DNA of 64,000 nt, from the NCBI RefSeq assembly GCF_000426705.1, contig NZ_KE384558.1, forward strand, positions 225,521-289,520, written 5' to 3'. Each line of letters begins with the position of its first letter. Position 1 is the first letter of the stretch. A program made the translations under genes and the position numbers. Shown piece after piece: positions 28,883 through 38,119 of this stretch. The stretch comes from Spirochaeta cellobiosiphila DSM 17781. GTDB lineage: Bacteria > Spirochaetota > Spirochaetia > DSM-17781. The notes below the pieces were generated by a model, which was given only the letters and a program-made list of their open reading frames with translations, searched no databases and was not told where the DNA came from.

Positions 28883-29838
28883 TGGATAATAAATTTACTG
28901 TATCACTTTCACCTCATGAAAAAGGCCCCTTCGCCGTATCTGGTGTGATGTGGGGTGTTGTTATCGCCCTGGTTCCTGCTCTGATCATGTCTGTAGTAAC
29001 TTTTGGTCCACGTGCTTTACTTGTGATCGGGGTTTCCATACTAGTAGCCCTTGTAACCGAATATATTGCTGACAGGATGTTAGGATACGAGAATACAACT
29101 GCTGATGGTTCTGTTGTAATAACAGGATTATTATTGGCTTTCAACTTACCAGCTGGCATGCCTTTACCTATCGTAGCTATTGGATCTTTATTTGCCGTAG
29201 CTGTTGGTAAAATGGCCTTTGGTGGTTTAGGGAAAAACCCCTTTAACCCTGCTTTAGTAGGACGGGCTTTTCTTTTAGCCAGCTTTCCCTCACAGACAAC
29301 AACCTGGCCTATACCAGGTTGGGGTACCGATGGGGTGACCGCGGCAACGGCCTTGGGAACCTTAAAAGAAGGAGGGGGAGTTCTTCCTTCTCACTTAGAT
29401 CTTTTATTAGGTCATGTCGGTGGTTCTATCGGAGAAGTCAGTGCTTTAGCGATCTTAATTGGTGGTATCTTCATGATTGCGACCAGGATTATCAAATGGC
29501 ATATCCCTGTATTTTTCCTTGGAGGCCTAGCTGCTTTTACAGGAATCTTTTATGTAATCGATCCTGTGAATTATGCTGATCCTCTTTATCATGTTCTCGC
29601 CGGGGGCGCTATGCTTGGTGCCTGGTTCATGGCTACAGATATGGTGACGAGTCCCATGTCCACTTCAGGTAAGATTGTCTTCGCCCTGGGGGGAGGATTG
29701 CTCTGTGGTGCCATTAGAATATGGGGGTCTTACCCAGAAGGTACCAGTTATGCCATTCTCATCATGAATGCACTGGTTCCTTTGATTGATAAGAAATTTA
29801 AACCCACTCCTTATGGGAAAGGAAAGGTAGCTGCATGA
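28882..29838 (+). CDS. rnfD: Rnf complex subunit D
   Basis: Membrane subunit homologous to NqrB, carrying covalently bound FMN. 318 residues with about nine helices. The flavin attachment motif is likely TDGVTAATA near 150, with the second T of TAAT as the acceptor threonine. KNPFNPALVGRAFLLASFP and TDMVTSPMSTSGK are family signatures. It overlaps rnfG by four bases (ATGA). Confidence 0.95.
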   Translation: MDNKFTVSLSPHEKGPFAVSGVMWGVVIALVPALIMSVVTFGPRALLVIGVSILVALVTEYIADRMLGYENTTADGSVVITGLLLAFNLPAGMPLPIVAIGSLFAVAVGKMAFGGLGKNPFNPALVGRAFLLASFPSQTTTWPIPGWGTDGVTAATALGTLKEGGGVLPSHLDLLLGHVGGSIGEVSALAILIGGIFMIATRIIKWHIPVFFLGGLAAFTGIFYVIDPVNYADPLYHVLAGGAMLGAWFMATDMVTSPMSTSGKIVFALGGGLLCGAIRIWGSYPEGTSYAILIMNALVPLIDKKFKPTPYGKGKVAA

Positions 29839-30389
29839 AATTAAAGTCTACTTATCCCAACATGGTCATTGTTTTAACACTCATCTGTGCTATTAGCAGC
29901 TTAGCTCTTGCTGTGACTTATGGGGGAACTAAGGATCAGATCGCTGCTATTCAACAGCAGCTTAAAATGGATCTAATTACCCAAGTTCTTCCTGAGTTTG
30001 ACAATAATCCGGATAGTGAAAAAGTGGTTATCGGTGATGCTATTCTCTATCCCGGTAAGAATAATGGACAGTTGATCGGTGTTGCTGTGCAAGCGGTCAG
30101 TCCCATTGGATATGGTGGTGATGTCTCCATCATGGCAGGATTCGATCCCCATGGAAAAATCCTTGGTGTACAAGTGCTCAGTCATGCTGAGACTCCCGGT
30201 CTAGGTTCTAACATGACCAAGCCCAAATTTCTTAACCAGTTTATTGGCAAGAAACCTACTTCCTTTACATTAAAAGTAAAGAAGGATGGAGGAGATGTTG
30301 ATGCTTTAACAGCAGCAACTATTAGTTCAAGAGCATTCTCTGATGCTCTATCCCGTGCCTGGGAAGCTTATCAGAAGGGGAGTTTTTGA
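29835..30389 (+). CDS. rnfG: Rnf complex subunit G
   Basis: Periplasmic-facing subunit with one N-terminal membrane helix and an FMN-binding domain. 184 residues; the flavin motif near the C-terminus is DALTAATISSRAF (family S/TGATxSS), and GFDPHGKILGVQVLSHAETPGLG is the typical fold sequence. Same subunit type as NqrC. The stop overlaps rnfE by one base. Confidence 0.95.
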   Translation: MKLKSTYPNMVIVLTLICAISSLALAVTYGGTKDQIAAIQQQLKMDLITQVLPEFDNNPDSEKVVIGDAILYPGKNNGQLIGVAVQAVSPIGYGGDVSIMAGFDPHGKILGVQVLSHAETPGLGSNMTKPKFLNQFIGKKPTSFTLKVKKDGGDVDALTAATISSRAFSDALSRAWEAYQKGSF

Positions 30390-30979
30390 TGTCAATGCAG
30401 AATTTCACAAAAGGATTTTTGAAAGAAAATCCTGTATTTGTATTGCTACTTGGTATGTGTCCTACCCTAGGGGTAACCACTAGTGCCATTAATGGATTAG
30501 GAATGGGATTGGCCACGACCAGTGTTTTAATATTGAGTAACGTGGCTATTGCCTTGATCAAGGATCTTATTCCAGACAAGGTTCGTATCCCCGCTTTTAT
30601 TGTGGTTATAGCCAGCTTTGTAACCATTATCGAAATGCTAATGGCCGCTTATCTTCCTGCGTTACATAAACAGTTAGGTTTGTTCATACCTTTGATTGTT
30701 GTTAACTGTATTATCCTGGGAAGAGCTGAAGCGTTTGCTGCCAAGAATGGTGTTGTCGAGTCTTTAATAGACGGTCTTAGTATGGGATTAGGCTTTGCTT
30801 TAGCTTTGACCATATTAGGAAGTGTGAGAGAGATTCTAGGTTCCGGTAGTATCTTTGGTTGGCAATTCCTACCAGAGACTGTACCCACAATGCTTTTATT
30901 TGTTATGCCTCCTGGTGCTTTTATTGCCCTAGGCTTTATCATTGCCGGTGTGAACCGCATTAAGAGGAGTCTACTATAA
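30389..30979 (+). CDS. rnfE: Rnf complex subunit E
   Basis: Integral membrane subunit homologous to NqrD, six predicted helices, 196 residues. Signature sequences are NPVFVLLLGMCPTLGVTTSA and the second-half VNCIILGRAEAFAAKNG. With RnfA it holds a buried iron-sulfur centre in the membrane. ATG 30389 has AAGGGGAG upstream and is preferred to the TTG one codon earlier. Confidence 0.95.
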   Translation: MSMQNFTKGFLKENPVFVLLLGMCPTLGVTTSAINGLGMGLATTSVLILSNVAIALIKDLIPDKVRIPAFIVVIASFVTIIEMLMAAYLPALHKQLGLFIPLIVVNCIILGRAEAFAAKNGVVESLIDGLSMGLGFALALTILGSVREILGSGSIFGWQFLPETVPTMLLFVMPPGAFIALGFIIAGVNRIKRSLL

Positions 30980-31551
30980 TGGAATATGTATTAATCTTAA
31001 TTGGTGCTGTTTTTGTTAATAACATTGTCTTAAATCAGTTCTTGGGTATATGTCCCTTCTTAGGGGTAAGTACTAAGGTTGAAACAGCCGTTGGTATGGG
31101 CCTGGCCGTATCTTTCGTTATGGTCCTTTCCACTCTAGCGACCTACTTAATTCAAAATCTGATATTGACACCCTTAGATATTAATTTTATGCAGACTGTT
31201 GTTTATATATTGGTCATTGCCTCTTTGGTACAGCTTGTTGAGATCGTTTTGAAAAAAGTTAGTCCCCCTTTATACCAGGCTTTAGGGGTATTTTTACCCT
31301 TGATAACTACTAACTGTGCTATCTTAGGTGTCGCTTTATTAGTCTTTCAAAAAGATTTTTCTCTAGCTCAAGGTCTGGTTTATGCCTTCGGATCCAGTGT
31401 GGGTTTTGCTCTGGCTATCTTGATCTTTGCCGGTTTAAGAGAACGTCTGGAGTTCATGGATACCCCTAAAGGTATGGAAGGTGCTCCCCTTGCTTTGGTT
31501 ACCGCAGGATTGTTAGCCTTAGCTTTTATGGGATTCTCTGGAATGGTTTAA
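30979..31551 (+). CDS. rnfA: Rnf complex subunit A
   Basis: Integral membrane subunit homologous to NqrE, pseudo-symmetric to RnfE. 190 residues, six helices, with NNIVLNQFLGICPFLGVSTK near the start and TTNCAILGVALLVF in the second half. It overlaps rnfE by one base and ends the operon, 30 bases before a strong terminator. The full set B, C, D, G, E, A is intact, so a working ion pump is expected. Confidence 0.96.
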   Translation: MEYVLILIGAVFVNNIVLNQFLGICPFLGVSTKVETAVGMGLAVSFVMVLSTLATYLIQNLILTPLDINFMQTVVYILVIASLVQLVEIVLKKVSPPLYQALGVFLPLITTNCAILGVALLVFQKDFSLAQGLVYAFGSSVGFALAILIFAGLRERLEFMDTPKGMEGAPLALVTAGLLALAFMGFSGMV

Positions 31552-31581
31552 GAGTCCATATTTACTAAATTGATATTTATA

Positions 31582-31617
31582 GCCCATTAGCTTAAGTGCC
31601 TAATGGGCTTTTTTTTC
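31582..31617 (+). terminator. Terminator of the rnf operon
   Basis: A 9-bp perfect stem GCCCATTAG/CTAATGGGC with a nine-base loop is followed by nine T residues. Confidence 0.95.
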
Positions 31618-31672
31618 TTGTCCCTAATGACACAGATATTAATTTGTAAAGCTTGATCAAAAAAATTGAAAA

Positions 31673-31860
31673 GCCCTTTCGAGATTTTTTAAAGGGCCTT
31701 TCAAAAAGTTTTACAAGGCCTTTCGAGATAATTTAGTAGTGTAGTAAAAGGTTTTCAGTGGGCCACTGAAAATGCACCCTAAGTACGAATCTTCCTTACC
31801 CCTTGGTTTATTAAGGGGTAAGCCCAGGTCTTTCCCATATCTTTCCCATATGGGATAAGA
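31673..31860. repeat. Non-coding cluster of short repeats and hairpins
   Basis: The 312-bp gap between rnfA and the next gene holds no frame I can support. Past the rnf terminator are three degenerate tandem copies of a 21-22 base unit (GGCCTTTCGAGATxxTTTA; at 31673, about 31695 and 31717). Then come a 21-base odd palindrome (TTTTCAGTGG/CCACTGAAAA, 31752-31772), a 10-bp stem CTTACCCCTT/AAGGGGTAAG (31795-31822), and a tandem TCTTTCCCATA pair (31829-31850) whose second copy is dyad-linked to TGGGATAAGA. It could be a small RNA, a multi-copy intergenic element, or transcript 3'-end structures. Confidence 0.6.
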
Positions 31861-31863
31861 TCT

Positions 31864-32853
31864 TTACCGTGCTCTTTTGTAATATTGAGCATTAGAGAAG
31901 GCATTTTGCTTTGTAATCACTCGGGTAAGGTAGATTCGTTCAAAATCCGATAAGGGTAAGCTGGCAATGTATTGCTTAGCAATCTTTAATCCCTGAGTTC
32001 CCGACTGGATCATGAACTTATTGATATGGGTATAACCCACTGTTGTTCGTTGATTGAGTAAGGCTCCAATCCCCAGAAAGAGATCTATATTTTTGTTTTT
32101 AGGTGCCTTTTTGGCAGCGGCTTTGAGGTGTCCATAGGCTAGGTTGTAGTGATTATGTTGGAGACATTGCTGTCCAAATTGAAGATTCTCCTCCCATGAG
32201 GACTTTTGTGACATTTCTTGTCTGACATAGGAGTTGTGCTTGGGATGCAGGTAGTAGCGCAAGAGAGAGTAGGCTGTAAATACAACCCCAGCCAGAATGA
32301 AGTTGATCAGTACTCTTTCTCCCATATTGAGCTGGGCCAAGGGTTGGAGAATCATGGCATAGACCGCTTCAATACCTATCATAACAGGGAGGAGAAGGAA
32401 GAGACTTTCCTTGTGTTTTGAATACATCAGCATCTGGGATAATCCAGAGGTGGTCAGGAATAAGAAGAGGGGCAGAGGTAAATCGACAAAGAAGGACCAG
32501 AAGAGGAGATCTGGTGAAGAATAACCCCATTCTAAAGTGTTAACGATGCTGAAGTAGGCTAAGTAGAAGATTCCTGTCTCAGATAGGATTAGTTCCTTAG
32601 AGGAATAGGGCGCGAACAATTTGTAGATGACATAGATAGCCGTCGGCCAAATAAGGATCTTGCCCACACCATAGTGAATGATGCTTACTTCCATCAAAGG
32701 CCATGGCAACAAAGTGGCTATCAAACCAGCTAAGGCACCTACAATAAAGTAACCTGAGTGAATGTATTTATGAGGAGCTGGCTTGCCCCATTTGATGAAT
32801 ATGGGCAACCAGCTTAATATACCAAAACTGGCAAAAACTGTAGAAACTAACAT
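31864..32853 (-). CDS. Polytopic membrane protein with helical C-terminal domain
   Basis: 329 residues of unknown function. About eight hydrophobic helices fill the first 205 residues. The rest is a soluble helical domain with TPR-like spacing (HYNLAYGHLKAAAKKAPKN), ending in a basic tail. Start ATG is preceded by AGGAGG. It stands alone before an alpha/beta hydrolase gene on the same strand, with 74 bp between them. No family recognised. Confidence 0.72.
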   Translation of the reverse strand: MLVSTVFASFGILSWLPIFIKWGKPAPHKYIHSGYFIVGALAGLIATLLPWPLMEVSIIHYGVGKILIWPTAIYVIYKLFAPYSSKELILSETGIFYLAYFSIVNTLEWGYSSPDLLFWSFFVDLPLPLFLFLTTSGLSQMLMYSKHKESLFLLLPVMIGIEAVYAMILQPLAQLNMGERVLINFILAGVVFTAYSLLRYYLHPKHNSYVRQEMSQKSSWEENLQFGQQCLQHNHYNLAYGHLKAAAKKAPKNKNIDLFLGIGALLNQRTTVGYTHINKFMIQSGTQGLKIAKQYIASLPLSDFERIYLTRVITKQNAFSNAQYYKRAR

Positions 32854-32927
32854 AACAACCTCCTGATATAACTACTTTACGGTTGTTTAGTTGTTTTCTT
32901 TAGGTAAAATTTTTACCTCATACCCTT

Positions 32928-33680
32928 TTAGAGGAGAAAATCACCGAGGAGGGACAGTACTTCTTCCTTCTTATCCAGATGGACAAGATGCCCGGAATCC
33001 ACATAGTGAAAACTGGCCATGGGGAAATATTCCTTAATTTTTTCTTCATCTAAATACTGCATCATAAAGGAATTACGGCCATAAATGAATATAGTTTCCC
33101 CAGAATAGGTACGTCCTTTGGGCAACTCTTCAAAGATGTGGTCCACATTGGCCAGGAGTTCTTTTAATCCCATACGGCAACGGTAGGGCGGCTTTCGGGA
33201 GAAATTTTTGGCCAGAAAGGGAAAGGGGGCTTTTTCATGTAATTCGTTAAGTAAAAAATCTTTTAGTTCTTCTTTGGTCATGAAGGACTTTTCATGGGCT
33301 TTTAGCATAGCTTCCATGTAATCCACATAGCGATAAGGAAAAGCAAAGGGGACCATATCTAGTACAATAAGTTTTTCTACCCTATCTGGATGCTGTAAGG
33401 CCGCTTCCATAACCGCCTTACCTCCCATCGAATGTCCAATGAGATACACACTATCATGTTCCAGGTGGTCTGCTATATTGAATAGATCCTCTGCCATGAT
33501 AGAATAATTCATATTATAGGTATGGAAGGAATCGCCATGATTACGTTGATCAATGAGGATCTTTTGATATTGCCCGTCAAAGGCATTCTTTAAGAAGGCC
33601 AGGTTATCCTTATCCCCCATTAGTCCATGCATGGCTAATAAGGGTAATCCTTCTCCATAGGTTTTATAATTTAAAAGCAT
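32928..33680 (-). CDS. Alpha/beta hydrolase (YbfF-like esterase)
   Basis: 250-residue cytoplasmic esterase-type enzyme. The nucleophile elbow is GHSMGGK (Ser at about 103), the oxyanion region is LLAMHGLMGDKDN, IDQRNHGDS precedes it, and the catalytic His is in SGHLVHLDK near the C-terminus. The substrate is unknown; YbfF-type enzymes act on short acyl esters. It starts at the last base of the upstream exonuclease gene, so the two are co-transcribed. Confidence 0.85.
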   Translation of the reverse strand: MLLNYKTYGEGLPLLAMHGLMGDKDNLAFLKNAFDGQYQKILIDQRNHGDSFHTYNMNYSIMAEDLFNIADHLEHDSVYLIGHSMGGKAVMEAALQHPDRVEKLIVLDMVPFAFPYRYVDYMEAMLKAHEKSFMTKEELKDFLLNELHEKAPFPFLAKNFSRKPPYRCRMGLKELLANVDHIFEELPKGRTYSGETIFIYGRNSFMMQYLDEEKIKEYFPMASFHYVDSGHLVHLDKKEEVLSLLGDFLL

Positions 33681-34315
33681 TAGTCATTCCTTGTAATGTT
33701 GTAATGAGTAAAGGGGCCATCCCCCTGTGGTAGGTAGAAACCTTCCAGGTCTGACCAGAATCGTTGTAGTAAGGCTGTTTCTGCGCGGGCATCAGTGATG
33801 GCTCTATGAAATGTGCCATCAACTTGAATGTTGAGCATCTGAGCCATTGATTGCACATCGTACCTATCTGTCCGTCTTCCACTAAGGGAGAGCCATAGGA
33901 AGGCAATAGATTTGATATCCAATGCGGTACCGCTAAAAGGATATTTAAGGTCATACTGTTGATAATTGCGCCGAAGCAAGGGGATGTCAAAATAGTTACC
34001 CCAGGCGGCAAGTCGTAATTTTTTAAGGTTTATATCAAAGGATTCTATCCACCTGTGCCAATCTTTGCTTATCTCATCAAAGTAAGGTTCCTCTTGTACC
34101 AGTTCATTAGATATACCCGTTAGTTTGTGTATAAAGTCCGATATAGATTCCCCGGGTTTGACCAGATGATCGTATTCACCTATTACCTTAAGGTCTGTGT
34201 CTAACAGAACGGATCCTATGTCAATAATATAATTATTCGTTTGGTATCCTTTATCATCCTTTCCGGCTGTTGCTTCCAGATCGAGAACCAATAGAGGATT
34301 GTTAAGTTTAAACAC
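33680..34315 (-). CDS. DnaQ-like DEDDh 3'-5' exonuclease
   Basis: Single-domain exonuclease of about 211 residues. The catalytic residues are in LVLDLEAT (D, E), GNYFDIPLLRR (D), and FHRAITDARAE (H, D), making a DEDDh site as in KapD/ERI-1-type enzymes acting on RNA or DNA ends. The frame extends to ATG 34345, but GTG 34315 has a strong AAAGGAG site at ideal spacing and is preferred. Co-transcribed with the downstream hydrolase. Confidence 0.85.
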   Translation of the reverse strand: MFKLNNPLLVLDLEATAGKDDKGYQTNNYIIDIGSVLLDTDLKVIGEYDHLVKPGESISDFIHKLTGISNELVQEEPYFDEISKDWHRWIESFDINLKKLRLAAWGNYFDIPLLRRNYQQYDLKYPFSGTALDIKSIAFLWLSLSGRRTDRYDVQSMAQMLNIQVDGTFHRAITDARAETALLQRFWSDLEGFYLPQGDGPFTHYNITRND

Positions 34316-34422
34316 ATTAAGCTCCTTTGATATATATAGTAACATTTTGATCTTCTACCGAAAACAAAATCCCCGGCTCACTTTGTCTCATTTTATCTAA
34401 GGAATTATGTGTGAAAAGATTC

Positions 34423-34450
34423 TAAACCAGCCCTCTTTATTTGCCGAAAG
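34423..34450 (+). promoter_or_regulatory. Candidate sigma-28 flagellar promoter for flgN-flgKL-fliW-csrA
   Basis: TAAA at 34423 and GCCGAAAG at 34443 are 16 bases apart. The flagellar sigma-28 consensus is TAAA-N15-GCCGATAA, so the -10 matches at six of eight positions. The start site would fall near 34457, just before the ribosome site, leaving a very short leader. Confidence 0.5.
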
Positions 34451-34471
34451 GCAAGTATAGGAGTGTACAAA

Positions 34472-34969
34472 ATGGTACCTGAACATTGTGAATCCCTGAT
34501 TAATACCATGGAAGAACAACATAATCTTTTGCTTTCTTTTCAAAAAGAGGAAGAGATTTTGAAAAAATATATAAATGATAAGGACTGGAATGGTCTCCAG
34601 GAGTCTCTTGTAACTCTTGAAAAATTGTCTATGAAGATGGAACAAGCTGAATCACAAAGATTTGAGCTGTACAGACAATTGTGTACCAGTCTCAATCTAT
34701 CCAGTGACACTCCCTTTTATCGAACTGTAGCAGATGTTGATACGGCCCACAGGGAAGAATTAATCAGAATCTATCGTCAGATCAAGGTTGTGACGATTCA
34801 AATAAAAGGTCAATCCAAGGGCATGCAGGATTATCTGGATGTAACCACCAATACGATAAAGTTCGCTCTTCAGGAGATTTTTCCCCATAAAAAGGGCAAT
34901 CTCTACAATACGGCTGGTAAAAAGCTCGAAGCGAATCATCAAGCCCTCTTCTTAAATAAGCAATTATAG
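34472..34969 (+). CDS. flgN: FlgN-like flagellar chaperone
   Basis: 165 residues, almost entirely alpha-helical with a coiled-coil N-terminal half. Sequence alone is weak, but the position directly before flgK and flgL, the length and the helical content match FlgN, the export chaperone of the hook-filament junction proteins. ATG 34472 has AGGAG at 34459-34463. It is nine bases ahead of flgK and first gene of a five-gene flagellar operon. Confidence 0.65.
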   Translation: MVPEHCESLINTMEEQHNLLLSFQKEEEILKKYINDKDWNGLQESLVTLEKLSMKMEQAESQRFELYRQLCTSLNLSSDTPFYRTVADVDTAHREELIRIYRQIKVVTIQIKGQSKGMQDYLDVTTNTIKFALQEIFPHKKGNLYNTAGKKLEANHQALFLNKQL

Positions 34970-34978
34970 GAGTAAAGA

Positions 34979-36859
34979 ATGGCATCCACTTTTTCAGGAA
35001 TTGAGTTAGGAAAACGATCTCTTATAGCAAATACTACTGCCATGCAGACTGTAGGACATAACTTATCTAATGCGTCTACAGAAGGATATAGCCGGCAAAA
35101 GATTCAGTTAAAGGCTTTTGATCCTCTTTATGAACCTGGTTTGAATAGAGAAAACCGTCCCGGTCAGGTGGGGCAGGGAGTAGAGGTGTCTTCTATTACC
35201 CGTGTCCATGATGATCTTTTAGAACGGCGTATCGTGGCTCAATCTAATGAACAAGGTTATTGGACCGCCCGTGATAAGTATTTGTTGATGGTAGAACAGG
35301 TCTATAACGAGCCCGCTGATGTGTCTGTTCGTTCTATGATGGATAAGTTCTGGGATAGTTGGCAGGAACTCAGTATTAATCCGGAACAGTTAAGTGCCAG
35401 ACAAGCCGTCCTTAAACGGTCAGAAACCTTAATGGATGGTATCCACACCCGATTTAACAGTTTGAGCTCCGTTCAACAGATGATCGATGATGATGTCAAA
35501 GTGACAGTAGGTGAAATCAATAATTATCTTCATGATATATCAGGTTTGAATCAACAAATCATTAAGGTTGAAGCCATGGGGGATAATCCTAATGATTTGT
35601 ATGATAGACGGGACTTGATGGTAAGCAAATTATCAGAATTGATTCCTATTACCGTAGAAAACATTAGAGATCCTGATGAGTTTCAGATTCATACTGGAGG
35701 AGTTCACCTTATTCAGGGACGTATTGTTAGTCCTTATGCTCTAGAGCCGGATCCTCTCAATGACAGTCTTCATAAGGTTGTCCGGGCTGATAATAGGGAA
35801 GAGGTTCATATTACAGGTGGCAAGTTAGGAGCTCTCCTTGAACTGAGAGATAAAGATGTGAAGGGAGAAATCCAAAAACTAGACCAAATGACTGTCAACT
35901 TTATGGATCTGGTTAATGAGGTTCATAATAAGGGTTATGGCCTTGGTGGGCAGACTGGTATGGACTTCTTTAAGGAGTATCCCTTTGTCAATAATATAGC
36001 AGGTAATTATGATGCCAATGGGGATGGGGAATACGACTCTACCTATGTTTTTAGAATGACCGGAAGCAATCGTCTCGATGCTAATGATCATATTGGTTTG
36101 GAAGGTAACATTACTATTAACAGTCCTGGAGAAGATATTCAGATCCCCTATTATGCGGCGGATACTGTCGGTGACTTGATTCATAGGATCAACAATTCCG
36201 GCGGGGAAGTTGTGGCTCGATTAGACAGGGAAGGACGTCTTGAGATCAAATCCTTACCGGCAGAACAAGCAGAGAATCCTGATTTTGTTATTCGTCATGT
36301 GGAAGACTCTGGCCAATTCCTGGTGGGATATTCTGGATTACTGCAGAATTCAGGGCCGGAAGGGGCTTATGACTTCAACCAGGCTGATGCAGTATTAGCT
36401 TTACGAGGGGGCGACACGGACTTTGCTGTAGCTCCTTTATCTCATCCCTCCGGCTGGATAGAGGTCAACCATGATATTGCTAAGGATCCTGGCATTATTG
36501 CCGCAGGTCTCGGGGTCAATGGCCGCGCGGCTGAAGCAGGGGATGGTAGTGCTGCTATTGAAGTAGCGGCTTTACGTAATCATCCTATTATGATTGGTCG
36601 AGAGAAAAGTTTTGATGATTACTTTGCCGATTCTGTCGCTGAGATAGGTCTAAAGGGAGAGGTGGCAGAAACCTCTCTAGCTACTCAAGAAGCCATTATG
36701 AAAGATATGAATGACCTGAAGGCTAGCATTAGCGGTGTCAACATGGATGAAGAGCTAGCAGAAATGATCAAGTTTCAACATGGCTATAATGCTGCGGCCA
36801 GATTCGTCAGCAATGTGAATGAAATGCTTGATACGATAATCAATCGACTAGGTGTGTAA
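34979..36859 (+). CDS. flgK: Flagellar hook-associated protein FlgK (HAP1)
   Basis: Hook-filament junction protein, exported into the periplasm in spirochaetes. 626 residues with the conserved N-terminus STFSGIELGKRSLIANTTAM, the rod-like motif GHNLSNASTEGYSRQ, and a C-terminal helical region (GVNMDEELAEMIKFQHGYNA) that packs against the N-terminal helix. Start ATG follows AGGAG. Ten bases precede flgL. Confidence 0.96.
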   Translation: MASTFSGIELGKRSLIANTTAMQTVGHNLSNASTEGYSRQKIQLKAFDPLYEPGLNRENRPGQVGQGVEVSSITRVHDDLLERRIVAQSNEQGYWTARDKYLLMVEQVYNEPADVSVRSMMDKFWDSWQELSINPEQLSARQAVLKRSETLMDGIHTRFNSLSSVQQMIDDDVKVTVGEINNYLHDISGLNQQIIKVEAMGDNPNDLYDRRDLMVSKLSELIPITVENIRDPDEFQIHTGGVHLIQGRIVSPYALEPDPLNDSLHKVVRADNREEVHITGGKLGALLELRDKDVKGEIQKLDQMTVNFMDLVNEVHNKGYGLGGQTGMDFFKEYPFVNNIAGNYDANGDGEYDSTYVFRMTGSNRLDANDHIGLEGNITINSPGEDIQIPYYAADTVGDLIHRINNSGGEVVARLDREGRLEIKSLPAEQAENPDFVIRHVEDSGQFLVGYSGLLQNSGPEGAYDFNQADAVLALRGGDTDFAVAPLSHPSGWIEVNHDIAKDPGIIAAGLGVNGRAAEAGDGSAAIEVAALRNHPIMIGREKSFDDYFADSVAEIGLKGEVAETSLATQEAIMKDMNDLKASISGVNMDEELAEMIKFQHGYNAAARFVSNVNEMLDTIINRLGV

Positions 36860-36869
36860 GGATAGATAG

Positions 36870-38117
36870 ATGAAAAGAATCAGTACTAATATGCCCAATA
36901 ATGATATGCAATACCATCTCAGACGCAGGGAGGTGGAAATGGCGAAAGTTCAGAACCAAATGGGTACCCAGAGCCGTATTGAGAATTTACGGGATGATCC
37001 TGTTGCTGCCGCCCATTCTACCCGGTATAAGTCCAATGTTTTCCGAATGGATCGCTTCCAGAAAAATATCGCCACTGTTCAGAGTGATTACCGTATTGCT
37101 GAGGGATATGTGGATGAGTCTTTATCCATCATGCAGCGTATTAGAGAGCTCAATGTACAAGCGGCCCATGGGACTTATGATAAAGATCAACTCAAATATA
37201 TGGGTACGGAAGTAAATGAGTTGCTTAATGAATTAGTCGCTATTGGTAACGCCAAGGGTGCTGAAGGGAATGCTATTTTTAGTGGTGATAAGAGTATTGG
37301 CGATGCTTTTAGGTCTTCTGAAGGACATGTCCCTGGTTCTGCTCAGAAAGTCATCACCAATGTTGATTACATCGGAACCATACAAAGACAGCAAACAGAA
37401 ATCAGTGATGGGGCTTATGTTGATTCTAACTTTCCTGGTAATTCTGTTTTTTGGTCGGATAATCAATCTATATATAGTAATGCAAAGGCCACTGATTATC
37501 AGGTATTGCAAGATTCAACTATTTATCTGGATGGGGAGGCCATTAACCTTAAAGCCGGTGACAATATTCATAGTATCATTCATAAGATCAATGATTCTGA
37601 TGCCACTGTTAAGGCCAGTCTTGACCCGGTTAAGGATAGTCTTGTGCTGGAAACCACTGTTCCTCATCAGATATGGATGGATGAAGGAGAGGACAGCCAG
37701 GTATGGCAGGATTTGGGGCTAGTTAGTGATATTGGACATAAACCTCCTTATAACGTTGCCGATTCCGCCCGTGTCTATGGTGGTTCTGTCTTTGATTCTG
37801 TTATTCGATTAAGGGATTTGATGTATTCTGGTGATCAAGAATCTATTGGAACAAATGCTTTAGCCAGTATTGATTCTTCCATTAATAATATTTTGACCAA
37901 CTTGAGTGAATTGGGCGCTTTGGACGAACGGGTGACTATGACGAATGCCCGTCTGGATGCCAATATCCCCCAAATGAAAGCTCGTGATTCCCAGACCGTT
38001 GATTTGGATGTTACTAAGGCTATTACAGACTTGAAAATGCTTGAATACACCCATAAAGCAGCTTTAGGAGCTGCAGGGCGAATCTTACAACCTACATTAT
38101 TGGACTTCTTGAGGTAA
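36870..38117 (+). CDS. flgL: Flagellar hook-associated protein FlgL (HAP3)
   Basis: Second junction protein, linking FlgK to the flagellin filament. 415 residues, with the N-terminal RISTNMPNNDMQYHLRRREV and the flagellin-like C-terminus (DLDVTKAITDLKMLEYTHKA). The central part is variable. It follows flgK and ends two bases before fliW, consistent with an operon. Confidence 0.95.
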   Translation: MKRISTNMPNNDMQYHLRRREVEMAKVQNQMGTQSRIENLRDDPVAAAHSTRYKSNVFRMDRFQKNIATVQSDYRIAEGYVDESLSIMQRIRELNVQAAHGTYDKDQLKYMGTEVNELLNELVAIGNAKGAEGNAIFSGDKSIGDAFRSSEGHVPGSAQKVITNVDYIGTIQRQQTEISDGAYVDSNFPGNSVFWSDNQSIYSNAKATDYQVLQDSTIYLDGEAINLKAGDNIHSIIHKINDSDATVKASLDPVKDSLVLETTVPHQIWMDEGEDSQVWQDLGLVSDIGHKPPYNVADSARVYGGSVFDSVIRLRDLMYSGDQESIGTNALASIDSSINNILTNLSELGALDERVTMTNARLDANIPQMKARDSQTVDLDVTKAITDLKMLEYTHKAALGAAGRILQPTLLDFLR

Positions 38118-38119
38118 TT

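Noticed and set aside
31673..31740. CRISPR array
   Set aside because: Only three degenerate 21-22 base copies placed end to end, no spacers and no cas genes.
41..33680. Many 60-115 residue frames opposite the pst, rnf and DUF genes
   Set aside because: All lie inside clearly identified genes and have no domains or ribosome sites.
37243..37722. Plus-strand 159-residue frame within flgL
   Set aside because: Shadow of flgL, which matches its family along the whole length.
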